Shown here: positions 18,600 to 27,109 of the stretch, piece by piece
Layout: each line of letters begins with the position of its first letter
Position numbering within the stretch: the first letter of the stretch is position 1
NCBI RefSeq assembly: GCF_000828575.1
Contig: NZ_AP011952.1
Coordinates: forward strand, 775,065-839,064
Length of the DNA: 64,000 nt
Source: Methanothermobacter sp. CaT2
GTDB taxonomy: Archaea; Methanobacteriota; Methanobacteria; Methanobacteriales; Methanothermobacteraceae
Direction: 5' to 3'
The notes under the pieces: model-generated
Database searches by the model: none
What the model was told of the DNA's origin: nothing
The model's input: only the letters and a program-made list of their open reading frames with translations
Made by a program: the position numbers and the translations under genes

Positions 18600-20105
18600 A
18601 TGTATGTTGATATGAACCGTGAATATCTGAAGGATATAAACACCACGGAAGACGTTAAGATACCTGAGGATCCCCTTGAAAGGGTTATAGGGCATGAGGA
18701 TGTCATGCCCATGATAAAGATAGCTGCGAAGCAGCGAAGACATCTGCTACTTGTTGGACCGCCGGGCATAGGAAAATCACTGCTTGCCCAGGCAATATCC
18801 TTTCATCTCCCTGAACCATCCGAGGAGATAACAGTTGTCCACAACCCTGAAAGGCCAGAGAGGCCCTTCGTTGAGGTCAAAAACCGCAAGGAGATAGAGG
18901 ATGAAATCCTTGAAATCGAAAGGGCTGAGGGAGAACTCATAGACCCCCAGAGCGCCCCTGATGCCGTTGCAGAGCGGCTGGGTTTCAAGTGCATCCACTG
19001 CGGTGAATACAGCAGCGCCTATAACAGTATCTGCCCGCGGTGTGGTGGGGACAAGTTTTCACACATCAAGGCCAGGAGAAAACATATCGGAGACCTCCTT
19101 GGAATGTTTGAGATGAGCTCAGGGAGCCTCAGCGTCCCCCAGAAGAGGGTGACAACGACCCGCATCATTGATGGTGTTGAGGAGGTTGTGATCTATGAGC
19201 GGGTTGGTGGTGAGGAGATCAAGGTCCTTGACCAGAGGGCCCTTGAAAAGCGAAGGCAGATTGTTGAGGAGAAACCCAGGAACGTGATAGTGCCACTTGA
19301 TAGAAAAACCTTTGTTCAGGCCACCGGGGCCAGTGAAACCGAACTCCTGGGAGATGTCCGTCATGACCCCTACGGAGGCCACCCTGACCTTGGATCACAG
19401 CCCTATGAACGCGTTGTGCCGGGGGCCATCCATGAGGCCCATGAGGGTGTTCTCTTCATAGACGAGATAGTTCACATTGCAGGCCTTCAGAGGTTCATAT
19501 TCAGCGCAATGCAGGATAAGACATTCCCCATAGTCGGTAGAAACCCCCAGAGTGCTGGAAGTTCCGTCAAGGTCGATGAGGTTCCATGTGACTTCATATT
19601 TGTCGGTGCCTGCAACATCGCAGACCTCCAGTACATTCTCCCCCCTCTGCGATCAAGAATCCAGGGGGAGGGTTATGAGCTTCTTCTAAACACCACAATG
19701 CCTGATACCGATGAGAACCGGGCAAAGATAGTCCAGTTCGTTGCGCAGGAGATAGAACTGGATGGAAAGATACCCCATGCTCGTGCCGCCGCCGTTGAAC
19801 TACTCATTGAAGAGGCTAAACGGAGGGCAAGGGCCGTGGATGATGTTGATAACGCCCTCACCCTCAGGCTCAGGGACCTCGGAGGGGTTGTGAGGATGGC
19901 CGGAGACCTTGCAGTTATGGATGGAAGCCCCTACATTGAGACCCGGCACATGGAGGTCGCCATAAGGAAGGCTGTTTCAGTTGAGGATCAGATAATAAGA
20001 AGATATAAGAGCTATGAGAAGGCCCTCGAGAAGGATCTATCAAGCTCCCAGAGGATGTCACAGCAGGGATACAGCAGCGAGAACATAGACCGCAGCTACA
20101 TGTAG
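18600..20105 (+). CDS. Lon-type AAA ATPase with zinc-ribbon insertion and no protease domain
   Basis: 501 residues. Walker A GPPGIGKS at residues 53-60 and Walker B GVLFIDEI at about 283-290, with DFIFVGACN (sensor 1) and PPLRSRIQGEGYE (arginine finger) following, match archaeal LonB. Between the Walker motifs, where LonB usually has a membrane anchor, there is a zinc ribbon CIHC...CPRC (Cys 131, 134, 145, 148). The chain ends 30 residues after the AAA lid region; the Ser-Lys peptidase domain is missing and the 60 bp to the next gene cannot encode it. It is therefore an unfoldase or remodelling ATPase rather than a protease. ATG 18612 is an alternative start. Confidence 0.82.
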   Translation: MYVDMNREYLKDINTTEDVKIPEDPLERVIGHEDVMPMIKIAAKQRRHLLLVGPPGIGKSLLAQAISFHLPEPSEEITVVHNPERPERPFVEVKNRKEIEDEILEIERAEGELIDPQSAPDAVAERLGFKCIHCGEYSSAYNSICPRCGGDKFSHIKARRKHIGDLLGMFEMSSGSLSVPQKRVTTTRIIDGVEEVVIYERVGGEEIKVLDQRALEKRRQIVEEKPRNVIVPLDRKTFVQATGASETELLGDVRHDPYGGHPDLGSQPYERVVPGAIHEAHEGVLFIDEIVHIAGLQRFIFSAMQDKTFPIVGRNPQSAGSSVKVDEVPCDFIFVGACNIADLQYILPPLRSRIQGEGYELLLNTTMPDTDENRAKIVQFVAQEIELDGKIPHARAAAVELLIEEAKRRARAVDDVDNALTLRLRDLGGVVRMAGDLAVMDGSPYIETRHMEVAIRKAVSVEDQIIRRYKSYEKALEKDLSSSQRMSQQGYSSENIDRSYM

Positions 20106-20166
20106 TGAGAACTGCATCAGGATGAGTTCGATGAGTGCATGATCCGCAAGATTTAAGTGGATATTT

Positions 20167-21102
20167 ATGGTAGATACCATGAATATGAAGAGGGAGTCAG
20201 AGGAAAGGCAGGGTCTTCTTGAACGTTACAATTTTCCAGAGCTCATTGAGGATTACCTCATTGAACTTGAGATCAGGAATTACTCTCCAAACACAATAAA
20301 GACCTACAAATCAATCGTTAAAAACTTTTATGAGTTTCTGATGAAGGAGGATGACCTCTACGATGACCGGAGGGTTCTCAGGTCCTTCAAGAGGTATATA
20401 CAGTACCTTAAAAGGGAGAAAAAGGTTACACAGAACTACATCTACCTTGTCACTGTTGTTGTTAAGAAGTTCTTTGAGTTCAGTGGCATAGACTGCCTGG
20501 AGGAGGTCAAGGCCCCCAAGAGGACCAAGTCCCTCCCCAAGTCCCTCAATGAGGATGAGGTCAAGAGTCTCATCAACGCCGTTGAGGTGGCTGATGATGG
20601 CTCCGTCATAAGGAGGTTCATAAAGACCCGTGACCGCCTTATACTCTCACTTCTCTACTCATCGGGTCTCAGGGTCTCTGAGCTGGTATCACTCAGAATC
20701 AATGACATAGACCCTGATGAGAGGACCATAAGGATCAGGGGGAAGGGTGATAAGGATCGTATAGTCCTCTTTGATGAGAACACCCGTGATCTCCTCATGG
20801 ATTACCTCAAAAGAAGGATCCATGAAAGCGACTACCTGTTCCTCAACCGTTTCGGGGACCCCCTCACGCCGCGGTACGTTCAGATGATGATAAAGAACTA
20901 TGCCCGGAAGGCAGGGATAAATAAGAAGGTCACACCCCACATCCTGCGGCACTCCTTTGCAACCCACCTCCTCAAGAACGGTGTGGATATAAGGGCCATA
21001 CAGCAGCTTCTGGGACATTCAAACCTTTCAACGACACAGATATATACGAGCGTGGATATGCAGACCCTTAAAAATGTTTATGACCGGGCCAGGCTCCTCT
21101 AA
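20167..21102 (+). CDS. xerA: tyrosine recombinase XerA
   Basis: Site-specific recombinase that resolves chromosome dimers at dif in archaea. N-terminal SAM-like domain ([20 protein letters not shown]); the catalytic domain shows all residues: Arg in [12 protein letters not shown], Lys in RGKGDKDR, HxxR in [12 protein letters not shown], His in [12 protein letters not shown] and the Tyr nucleophile in QIYTSVD. 311 residues, normal. ATG 20179 is an alternative start. No convincing dif site was found beside the gene. Confidence 0.93.
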   Translation: MVDTMNMKRESEERQGLLERYNFPELIEDYLIELEIRNYSPNTIKTYKSIVKNFYEFLMKEDDLYDDRRVLRSFKRYIQYLKREKKVTQNYIYLVTVVVKKFFEFSGIDCLEEVKAPKRTKSLPKSLNEDEVKSLINAVEVADDGSVIRRFIKTRDRLILSLLYSSGLRVSELVSLRINDIDPDERTIRIRGKGDKDRIVLFDENTRDLLMDYLKRRIHESDYLFLNRFGDPLTPRYVQMMIKNYARKAGINKKVTPHILRHSFATHLLKNGVDIRAIQQLLGHSNLSTTQIYTSVDMQTLKNVYDRARLL

Positions 21103-21293
21103 TTAACTTATTTTTAGTTCTTTCAATAAACTTCAGGTCAGGAGTCAGCAGATGGCCTGAATTCTTCCCCTAGGGCGATCTTCATTTTTCAGAAGTTCAG
21201 TGCCTTCATTGAACCATGGAAACTTATATATACTGGCTGCCACAATTTACTTTATATCCATAAATTTGAATATATTGATTGGAGGTTAAAAGG
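21103..21293 (+). promoter_or_regulatory. spacer with probable promoter of the permease-ArsR cluster
   Basis: ACTTATATATACTGG at about 21219-21233 is a strong TATA element; TTTGAATATATTGATT just before the Shine-Dalgarno site (21265-21280) is a partial palindrome that could bind the ArsR-type regulator encoded at the end of the cluster. Both are inferred from pattern. Confidence 0.4.
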
Positions 21294-22262
21294 TTGTTAC
21301 AGGAATTCGCAGATTATGTAACATACAATCTCATGGGCCTTGAACCGGCCTCCCACCTCGGAAGCGCCGTTAACTTCTTCATATACGACACCATAAAGAT
21401 ATTCATACTTCTCGCCACACTCATATTTGTCATATCATTCATAAGAACATACATCCCACCCAACAAAGTTAAGGAAACACTTGAGAAAAGACATAAATAC
21501 TTTGGTAACTTCATAGCAGCCCTGGTTGGTATAATCACACCCTTCTGTTCATGTTCAGCCGTTCCCCTATTTATAGGGTTCGTTGAAGCTGGCGTGCCCC
21601 TGGGGGCGACCTTCTCCTTCCTCATCTCATCCCCCATGATAAATGAGATAGCAATAATACTGCTCCTTGGACTGTTCGGATGGCAGATAACCGCCTTCTA
21701 TATACTATCAGGTTTCATAATCGCAGTTATTGGAGGAATCCTCATAGGAAAGCTTAAAATGGAAACTGAACTCGAGGATTACGTCTACGAGACAGTGGAG
21801 AAGATGAAGGCCTTGGGATTAGTCGATGTGGAACTGCCACAGCCAACCCTCAGGGAGAGGTACGTGATAGCCAAGAATGAGATGAAGGATATACTCCGCC
21901 GTGTTTCACCCTACATAGTCATAGCAATAGCCATCGGGGGATGGATACACGGTTACCTCCCCGAGGATTTCCTCCTTCAATATGCTGGTGCAGACAATAT
22001 ATTCGCTGTTCCAATGGCAGTTATAATAGGAGTGCCGCTGTACTCAAACGCCGCCGGTACCATCCCCCTCATATCAGCCCTCATAGAGAAGGGAATGGCT
22101 GCCGGAACCGCACTGGCACTTATGATGTCAATAACCGCCCTATCACTTCCTGAAATGATAATCCTGAGGAAGGTGATGAAGCCAAAGCTCCTCGCCACAT
22201 TCATAGCAATCCTGGCAGTCTCAATAACACTTACAGGCTACATATTCAACATAATAATCTAG
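21294..22262 (+). CDS. permease of the UPF0718/ArsP-like family
   Basis: About 322 residues with eight transmembrane helices. The signature PFCSCSAVPLFIGFVEAGVP lies in the first half, and GVPLYSNAAGTIPL mirrors it in the second. Related proteins (PF03773) export organoarsenicals or are found in heavy-metal loci. The start is taken as TTG 21294 because GGAGGT at 21281-21286 is 7 nt upstream; reading from TTG 21279 would bury that site in the gene. It heads a cluster with a thioredoxin, an ArsR regulator and a universal stress protein, so export of a thiol-reactive metalloid is a fair guess. Confidence 0.83.
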   Translation: MLQEFADYVTYNLMGLEPASHLGSAVNFFIYDTIKIFILLATLIFVISFIRTYIPPNKVKETLEKRHKYFGNFIAALVGIITPFCSCSAVPLFIGFVEAGVPLGATFSFLISSPMINEIAIILLLGLFGWQITAFYILSGFIIAVIGGILIGKLKMETELEDYVYETVEKMKALGLVDVELPQPTLRERYVIAKNEMKDILRRVSPYIVIAIAIGGWIHGYLPEDFLLQYAGADNIFAVPMAVIIGVPLYSNAAGTIPLISALIEKGMAAGTALALMMSITALSLPEMIILRKVMKPKLLATFIAILAVSITLTGYIFNIII

Positions 22263-22324
22263 AGAATCCCCAATACACATGTCACGTTAACAGGTTCAAC
22301 CTGGAAACAATTTGAGGTGAAATA

Positions 22325-22555
22325 ATGAAGATACAGATATACGGTACAGGATGTGCAAACTGTCAGATGCTCGAAAAGAACGCCAGAGAAGCAGTTAAAG
22401 AACTTGAAATCGATGCTGAATTCGAAAAGATAAAGGAAATGGACCAGATACTGGAGGCAGGACTCACAGCCCTTCCAGGACTGGCAGTCGATGGTGAACT
22501 TAAAATCATGGGAAGAGTCGCCTCCAAGGAGGAGATCAAGAAGATCCTCTCCTGA
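22325..22555 (+). CDS. small thioredoxin-like redox-disulfide protein (MTH895 family)
   Basis: 76-residue minimal thioredoxin/glutaredoxin fold with the active-site CANC (TGCANCQMLEKNA, residues about 9-21) and the cis-Pro in ALPGLAVDG. The M. thermautotrophicus member MTH895 has a solved NMR structure. Such proteins are often linked to PF03773 permeases and ArsR regulators and may supply electrons for metalloid reduction. GAGGTGA precedes the ATG by 5 nt. Confidence 0.92.
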   Translation: MKIQIYGTGCANCQMLEKNAREAVKELEIDAEFEKIKEMDQILEAGLTALPGLAVDGELKIMGRVASKEEIKKILS

Positions 22556-22581
22556 AACACCTCATTTTCATGGTGATGACC

Positions 22582-22779
22582 ATGGTCGAAGACGAAGAAA
22601 AGGGCTTTGAGGGAAAAATAAAGGCAATGATCTCATCAAAGGCATGCGCCTGCCAGACAGGCATCCTTGAGAAGAAGAAGTCAGGTCTGAGGTACGTCAA
22701 CTGCAAGGGCTGCGGTAAACTATTCAAAACCGACAGGGACACCGAGTACTGCATGGACTGTGAGAAAAAGATGAAGTGA
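22582..22779 (+). CDS. small Cys-rich zinc-binding protein
   Basis: 65 residues from the third in-frame ATG, chosen because GGTGAT is 4 nt upstream of it. It contains ACACQTG and a zinc ribbon NCKGCGKLF...YCMDCEKK in its C-terminal half, seven Cys in total. I do not recognise a family. Encoded between the thioredoxin and the ProC-like gene, with a GTGA overlap at its stop, it is likely part of the same metal-response operon. Confidence 0.7.
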   Translation: MVEDEEKGFEGKIKAMISSKACACQTGILEKKKSGLRYVNCKGCGKLFKTDRDTEYCMDCEKKMK

Positions 22780-23537
22780 TGGAGATGAGAATAACATTCC
22801 TGGGCGGTGGCAGGGTAGTCAGGATAATCCTCGGGGGTCTCCAGAGGGCAGGTAAACTACCCGGGGAGGTGATGGTGTGCGACCCCGATGAGAATTCCCT
22901 CAGAATCCTTGAGGATGAATTCGGGGTTAAAACATCAGCTGACTGCAGCAGCATGGAAGGAGATGTGATATTCCTTGCACTGCATCCACACGTCCTGAAG
23001 GATGTTCTGAACAAAATGGAGTCCCCTGACCCTGAATCACTGATAGTGTCCCTGGCGCCCAAGATCAGAATAGTGGAGATACAGGAGGCACTAGATCACC
23101 CAAAGGTCGCGAGGGTTATACCCAACGCCCCTTCTCTTGTTAACAGGGGCTACAATCCCTTCAGCGCGACAGATGAACTCACAGGCACTGACCGGCAAAT
23201 ACTTCAATCACTATTTGAACCTCTCGGAGAGTTTCCAGAGGTTTCTGAGGACAAACTTGAAGCATACGCCGTTATAACTGCAATGGGTCCGACTTATCTA
23301 TGGTTCCAGCTGGATGAACTGGAAAAACTGGCCGTTGAGTTCGGCATGACCCCTGATGAGGCTGCAACCGCTGTGTATTCTATGGCATCAGGCGCAGTGG
23401 AGGCCCTGTATTCACACCTGGAAAGGGATATGGTTATGGACCTCATAGCTGTAAAGCCCCTGGAGGATGCAGAGGATGATATGAGGGCCATCTACAGGGA
23501 AAATCTTATGAGAATATACCAAAGCCTGACCGGGTGA
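22779..23537 (+). CDS. ProC-like NAD(P)-binding oxidoreductase
   Basis: About 253 residues. N-terminal Rossmann fold with MRITFLGGGRVVRIILGG and VMVCDPDENSL, and LALHPHVLKDVL matching the substrate-domain border of pyrroline-5-carboxylate reductase; PNAPSLVNRGYNPF resembles the P-N-x-P element of ProC. The C-terminal dimerisation helices are shorter and differ from true ProC, so proline synthesis is not certain. The start lies within the stop of the preceding gene (GTGATG); ATG 22785 is also possible. Part of the permease-ArsR cluster by spacing. Confidence 0.7.
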   Translation: MEMRITFLGGGRVVRIILGGLQRAGKLPGEVMVCDPDENSLRILEDEFGVKTSADCSSMEGDVIFLALHPHVLKDVLNKMESPDPESLIVSLAPKIRIVEIQEALDHPKVARVIPNAPSLVNRGYNPFSATDELTGTDRQILQSLFEPLGEFPEVSEDKLEAYAVITAMGPTYLWFQLDELEKLAVEFGMTPDEAATAVYSMASGAVEALYSHLERDMVMDLIAVKPLEDAEDDMRAIYRENLMRIYQSLTG

Positions 23538-23560
23538 CAGCCCCCTAAGGAGGTATGAAT

Positions 23561-24010
23561 ATGTACAGAAAAATATTGCTTGCAACGGATGGATCAGAAT
23601 GTTCAATGGAGGCTGCAGAATACGCCATTGAAACTGCAGCACAGAACCAGGCCGAACTTCTGGCGCTCACGGTCACAGAGACCTACCCCCTTGAGAACCT
23701 TCCGGTGGAGGAACTCACACGCAAGGTGACAGAACTCTTCAGGAAGGAATCAGAGGAGGCCCTCCAGAAGGTCGAGGACCTTGCGGTGAGTCTCGATACT
23801 CCTGTTAAGGTCCATAAAATGATGGTGGATGGTTCACCTGCAGAAACAATTCTGAAAGTCGCTGATGAAGAAAATGTGGATCTCATAGTTGTAGGGGCAT
23901 CAGGAAAACATGCCCTTGAAAGGTTCCTCCTCGGAAGTGTGTCAGAGAAGATTGTGAGACACGCCAGGGTACCTGTACTCGTGGTCCACAGCCAGAAACT
24001 TAAATGTTAG
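23561..24010 (+). CDS. universal stress protein UspA family
   Basis: 149 residues, single Usp domain. MYRKILLATDGSECSMEAAEYA at the start (split: KILLATDGSECS) and the ATP-binding loop VVGASGKHALERFLLGSVSEKIVRHARVPVLVV (G-x2-G-x9-G-S) identify an ATP-binding member. GGAGGT at 23549-23554 fits the ATG at 23561, not the ATG at 23555. Follows the ProC-like gene by 23 bp. Confidence 0.92.
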   Translation: MYRKILLATDGSECSMEAAEYAIETAAQNQAELLALTVTETYPLENLPVEELTRKVTELFRKESEEALQKVEDLAVSLDTPVKVHKMMVDGSPAETILKVADEENVDLIVVGASGKHALERFLLGSVSEKIVRHARVPVLVVHSQKLKC

Positions 24011-24018
24011 GTAGTACC

Positions 24019-24375
24019 ATGAATTCATGTAACTCCAGTAGGCCAAGCCCAGAGCAGATGCGTGAATTAAAGAAAAAAATCAGCCGTCTACCCCCTCAGG
24101 ATGAAATAAAGAGGGAAGCGGAAGTCCTGAAGGCACTGGCAGATCCAACACGCCTCCTCATAATTCACCTCCTCTCTGAGGGTGACCTCTGCGTATGTGA
24201 AATAATGGCTGCCCTTAAAAGGCCCCAGCCCACCGTTTCACACCATCTGAACATACTGAAGAGGGCTGGATTCCTGAAGGCAGAAAAACGTGGAGTCTGG
24301 GTTCATTACAGTCTGGCCAGTGATGAGCTTCCCTCAATAATAGAGCAGCTCATAAATAAAAGGGTGACTCCCTGA
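24019..24375 (+). CDS. ArsR/SmtB-family metal-responsive transcriptional regulator
   Basis: About 118 residues, winged helix. LADPTRLLIIHLLSEGDLCVCEIM holds the ELCVC-type thiolate pair of arsenic/cadmium sensors; RPQPTVSHHLNILKRAGFL is the recognition helix. This places a thiol metal sensor at the end of the permease cluster, most likely as its autoregulator. AGGT is 5-6 nt before ATG 24019; ATG 24004 inside the usp stop is the alternative. Confidence 0.9.
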   Translation: MNSCNSSRPSPEQMRELKKKISRLPPQDEIKREAEVLKALADPTRLLIIHLLSEGDLCVCEIMAALKRPQPTVSHHLNILKRAGFLKAEKRGVWVHYSLASDELPSIIEQLINKRVTP

Positions 24376-24541
24376 AGGTGGGTTAGTGATGCTGAGGGAC
24401 CTCTCAATAACATCCTGACGGCGGCCCCCTACGGAAATATTCTAATCCCCATCACTTCATCTTTTTATGGGCGGCGCATCAAAATGGAGATAAAGCAAAA
24501 ATAAATACTCTCCTATGAAAAAGACCATGCAAGAAAGCATA

Positions 24542-25600
24542 TCATGTTATTCTGTCAGTATAAAACTGTTCAAAGAACTCAAACCTGAATACAACACCCT
24601 CATCACTGCTTTCAACCTCAATTTGTCCCCCAAGCTGCCCTGCAAGGTTATGAATCATCCGGAACCCAAAGGAACCCCCATCTGGAAAGCTAACACCTTC
24701 AGGTAAACCATGCCCATTATCCCGGTATACAAGCCTGTGGCGGCCATTGAATCTTCTAATTTCGATGTGTATCTCACCACCCTCACTGAAGGCGTGTCTG
24801 AGTGAATTTGAGATTAATTCTGCTGTTATAAGTGCCAGTGGAACTGCAGTGTCCATGTTAAGCTCTGCAGGATCCCCGGTGACGGTGACCCTGACATCAG
24901 ATGCCCTGCCATGGGAATTGAGGAGGCGTGATGAAAGGTTCCTGATGTACTCCTTAAAATCAATGATGTAGGTGCCTGAGGATGGATAGGCGCGCTCATG
25001 TATCATTGCAATCGAACGCAGCTGGTTCACGTAGTCCCTGAAAAATTCTTCAATAGCCGGATCCTCTATGTACCTTATCTGGAGTGACAGGAGGCTTATA
25101 ATGAGCTGGAGGTTGTTCTTGACCCTGTGGTGAAGTTCCCTGAGGAGCTGTTCCTTCTCCTCGATGGACCTTTTAAGGTACTCATTGATGGCCTTTTCCC
25201 TCACAAGTTTAACCCTGTTCTTCTTTGCCTCATGCTTGTAGAGGGCCATTTCAAGGTTCACCCTTATATCTCTCTCATGGAATGGTTTGAGGATGTATGC
25301 ATAGGGTTCAGTCTCCCTCGCCCTCTTCACAATCTCATCACTGCTGTAGGCTGTGAGGTATATGACAGGGATGTCCATCTTCTCCCTTATTATCCTTGCA
25401 GCATCGATACCATCCAGTTCCCCCTCCAGCATGATGTCCATTATTATGGAGTCAGGTTCCAGTTTTTCCAGTGCCTCCAGGAGGTCTTCAGCTGAATGGA
25501 ATATTGCAGCGACCTCATAACCTGCATCCTCCAGTATGTACCGGATATCCTGGGCCACCAGTTCCTCATCCTCAACTATAACAACCCTTCCCCTCATCAT
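24542..25600 (-). CDS. response regulator-histidine kinase hybrid (REC-HisKA_2-HATPase)
   Basis: 352 residues, soluble. Residues 1-120 are a receiver domain (VVIVEDEELVAQD, phospho-acceptor Asp in IIMDIMLEGELDG, LTAYSS, Lys in YILKPF). It continues into a HisKA_2 dimerisation/phospho-acceptor helix, LLRELHHRVKNNLQLIISLL, and a HATPase with DNGHGLP and GGSFGFRMI. The order receiver-then-kinase is the reverse of classical hybrids. It overlaps by four bases the upstream paralogue, so the two form a coupled phosphorelay pair. The signal and output are not encoded nearby. Confidence 0.9.
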   Translation of the reverse strand: MMRGRVVIVEDEELVAQDIRYILEDAGYEVAAIFHSAEDLLEALEKLEPDSIIMDIMLEGELDGIDAARIIREKMDIPVIYLTAYSSDEIVKRARETEPYAYILKPFHERDIRVNLEMALYKHEAKKNRVKLVREKAINEYLKRSIEEKEQLLRELHHRVKNNLQLIISLLSLQIRYIEDPAIEEFFRDYVNQLRSIAMIHERAYPSSGTYIIDFKEYIRNLSSRLLNSHGRASDVRVTVTGDPAELNMDTAVPLALITAELISNSLRHAFSEGGEIHIEIRRFNGRHRLVYRDNGHGLPEGVSFPDGGSFGFRMIHNLAGQLGGQIEVESSDEGVVFRFEFFEQFYTDRIT

Positions 25601-26985
25601 TCACCACCAGCATCAAAGGTGACTGTGAAAACAGCCCCACCATGGTTCTCTACAACTACCGATCCATTGACTCTCCTGAGCATGAAGTTAACGAGTTTAA
25701 GGCCAAAGCCCGGCGAATCTGAAATTTTAAAATCCTGAGGAAGCCCTCCACCGTTATCTGCAACCACAAGTGTGCCCATTCCATCTGAGACCGAAAGCTC
25801 AATCCTCACCTCACCACTGGAGCCTATTCCATGCTTTATGGCATTTGTCACGAGTTCATTGACAATCAGGCCAATGGAAACCGCCGTGTTTATTCCCACA
25901 TTGACCTCATCAAGTTCAGTCCTGAATACCGTGTCCCTCCCCCTCCACATATTTCTGAGTTCAGAAAGCAGTTCCTCTATGTATTCCGCAAGGTTGACCG
26001 CCATCATGTCCCCTGATCCATAGAGCTTCTCATGGACGAGGGCAATGGACTTAACCCTGTTCTGACATTCCATGAATATTTCAAGGGACTTCTCATCCTC
26101 TATGTACCTTGATTGAAGCCTTAGGAGGCTCGATATCAGCTGAAGGTTGTTCTTGACCCTGTGGTGTATCTCAGATAGGAGGAATTCCTTCTCCCTTAGT
26201 GAAGCCTTAAGGGAATCCCTGATACGTTTATCCTCCGTTATATCCTGTTTTATCCCTATCAATGCCTTTGGATTCCCTTCGGAGTCCCTCAGCACCTCTG
26301 CCCTGAGCAGGACGAATGAAGTGGAACCATCATCCCTGAGTATCCGGTATTCACCCTCAAATGGCTTCAAAGACCTGATTGACTCATTGAAGGTCCTGCG
26401 TTCATCAGGGTGTATCCTTGAAGCCATCTCATCCATGCTGCCCCTGAATTCATCCCCTGGAATTCCAAGTATCCTGAGGGCCTCATCCGAGCATGATAGG
26501 GTGTCTGAGGCGATGTCCCAGTGCCAGCTGCCTATCCTCCCTATCTTTTGTGCCTCCCTCAGCTGCCAGTTGCTCTCAATAAGGGACTGCCTTGTCCTTT
26601 CAAGCTCCTGCTCCTTTTCAATCTCCCTGATGGCCCTCCTTATTGCAATGGGGACCTTTGAAAAGTTGCTCTTGAGGACATAGTCTGTGGCTCCAGCCTT
26701 CAGGGCATCAACCGCAAATTCCTCACCGATCTTGCCACTAACAAATATGAAGGGTACCCATGGGCATCTCTCCCTTGCGATTGAAAGAGCGGAGAGACCA
26801 TCAAAGGAGGGTAGGGAGTGGTCTGCCAGTATAACGTCGGGTCTGAACTCATCAATGGCCCTTATAAAGTCCTCTTCATTATCAACGGTCTCTGATATGA
26901 ATTCAATGCCCGCCTGCCTTATCTCCCTTTCCATGAGCTCAACGTCCAGCGGGACGTCCTCGAGTATAAGAATCCTGCACGTCAT
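25597..26985 (-). CDS. sensor protein REC-PAS-HisKA_2-HATPase
   Basis: 462 residues. Receiver domain 1-125 (ILILEDVPLDVELMER, Asp in VILADHSLPSFDG, Lys in YVLKSNF), a PAS/PAC sensor at about 145-250 (IGSWHWDIASDTLSC and VLRDSEGNPKALIGIKQDITE), HisKA_2 LLSEIHHRVKNNLQLISSLL and HATPase DNGGGLPQDF. No membrane segment, so the PAS domain probably reads a cytoplasmic signal such as redox state. The start has GATGAT-type sequence upstream. Paralogous to the protein encoded next to it. Confidence 0.9.
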   Translation of the reverse strand: MTCRILILEDVPLDVELMEREIRQAGIEFISETVDNEEDFIRAIDEFRPDVILADHSLPSFDGLSALSIARERCPWVPFIFVSGKIGEEFAVDALKAGATDYVLKSNFSKVPIAIRRAIREIEKEQELERTRQSLIESNWQLREAQKIGRIGSWHWDIASDTLSCSDEALRILGIPGDEFRGSMDEMASRIHPDERRTFNESIRSLKPFEGEYRILRDDGSTSFVLLRAEVLRDSEGNPKALIGIKQDITEDKRIRDSLKASLREKEFLLSEIHHRVKNNLQLISSLLRLQSRYIEDEKSLEIFMECQNRVKSIALVHEKLYGSGDMMAVNLAEYIEELLSELRNMWRGRDTVFRTELDEVNVGINTAVSIGLIVNELVTNAIKHGIGSSGEVRIELSVSDGMGTLVVADNGGGLPQDFKISDSPGFGLKLVNFMLRRVNGSVVVENHGGAVFTVTFDAGGE

Positions 26986-27109
26986 CCTATCATCTGATCG
27001 GTTGTGAGAACCATTTCATATATGATTACCATTTACAGCAGTATATCTATGGAACTTAATCACCGGATTCCAATAAGGCTTATCTATGATCTGGACCTAA
27101 ATATAGTTT

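Noticed and set aside
18600-20170. Frameshifted LonB protease gene
   Set aside because: The 61 bp after the stop do not encode any part of the peptidase domain in any frame, so truncation by a point frameshift is not the explanation.
21103-21293. Possible dif site for XerA
   Set aside because: No 11-6-11 type imperfect palindrome like known archaeal dif sites could be made out; dif need not be near xerA.
24376-24541. GTGATG...CTGA elements reminiscent of a C/D box sRNA
   Set aside because: Boxes are degenerate and spacing to a second pair is absent; not supportable by eye.
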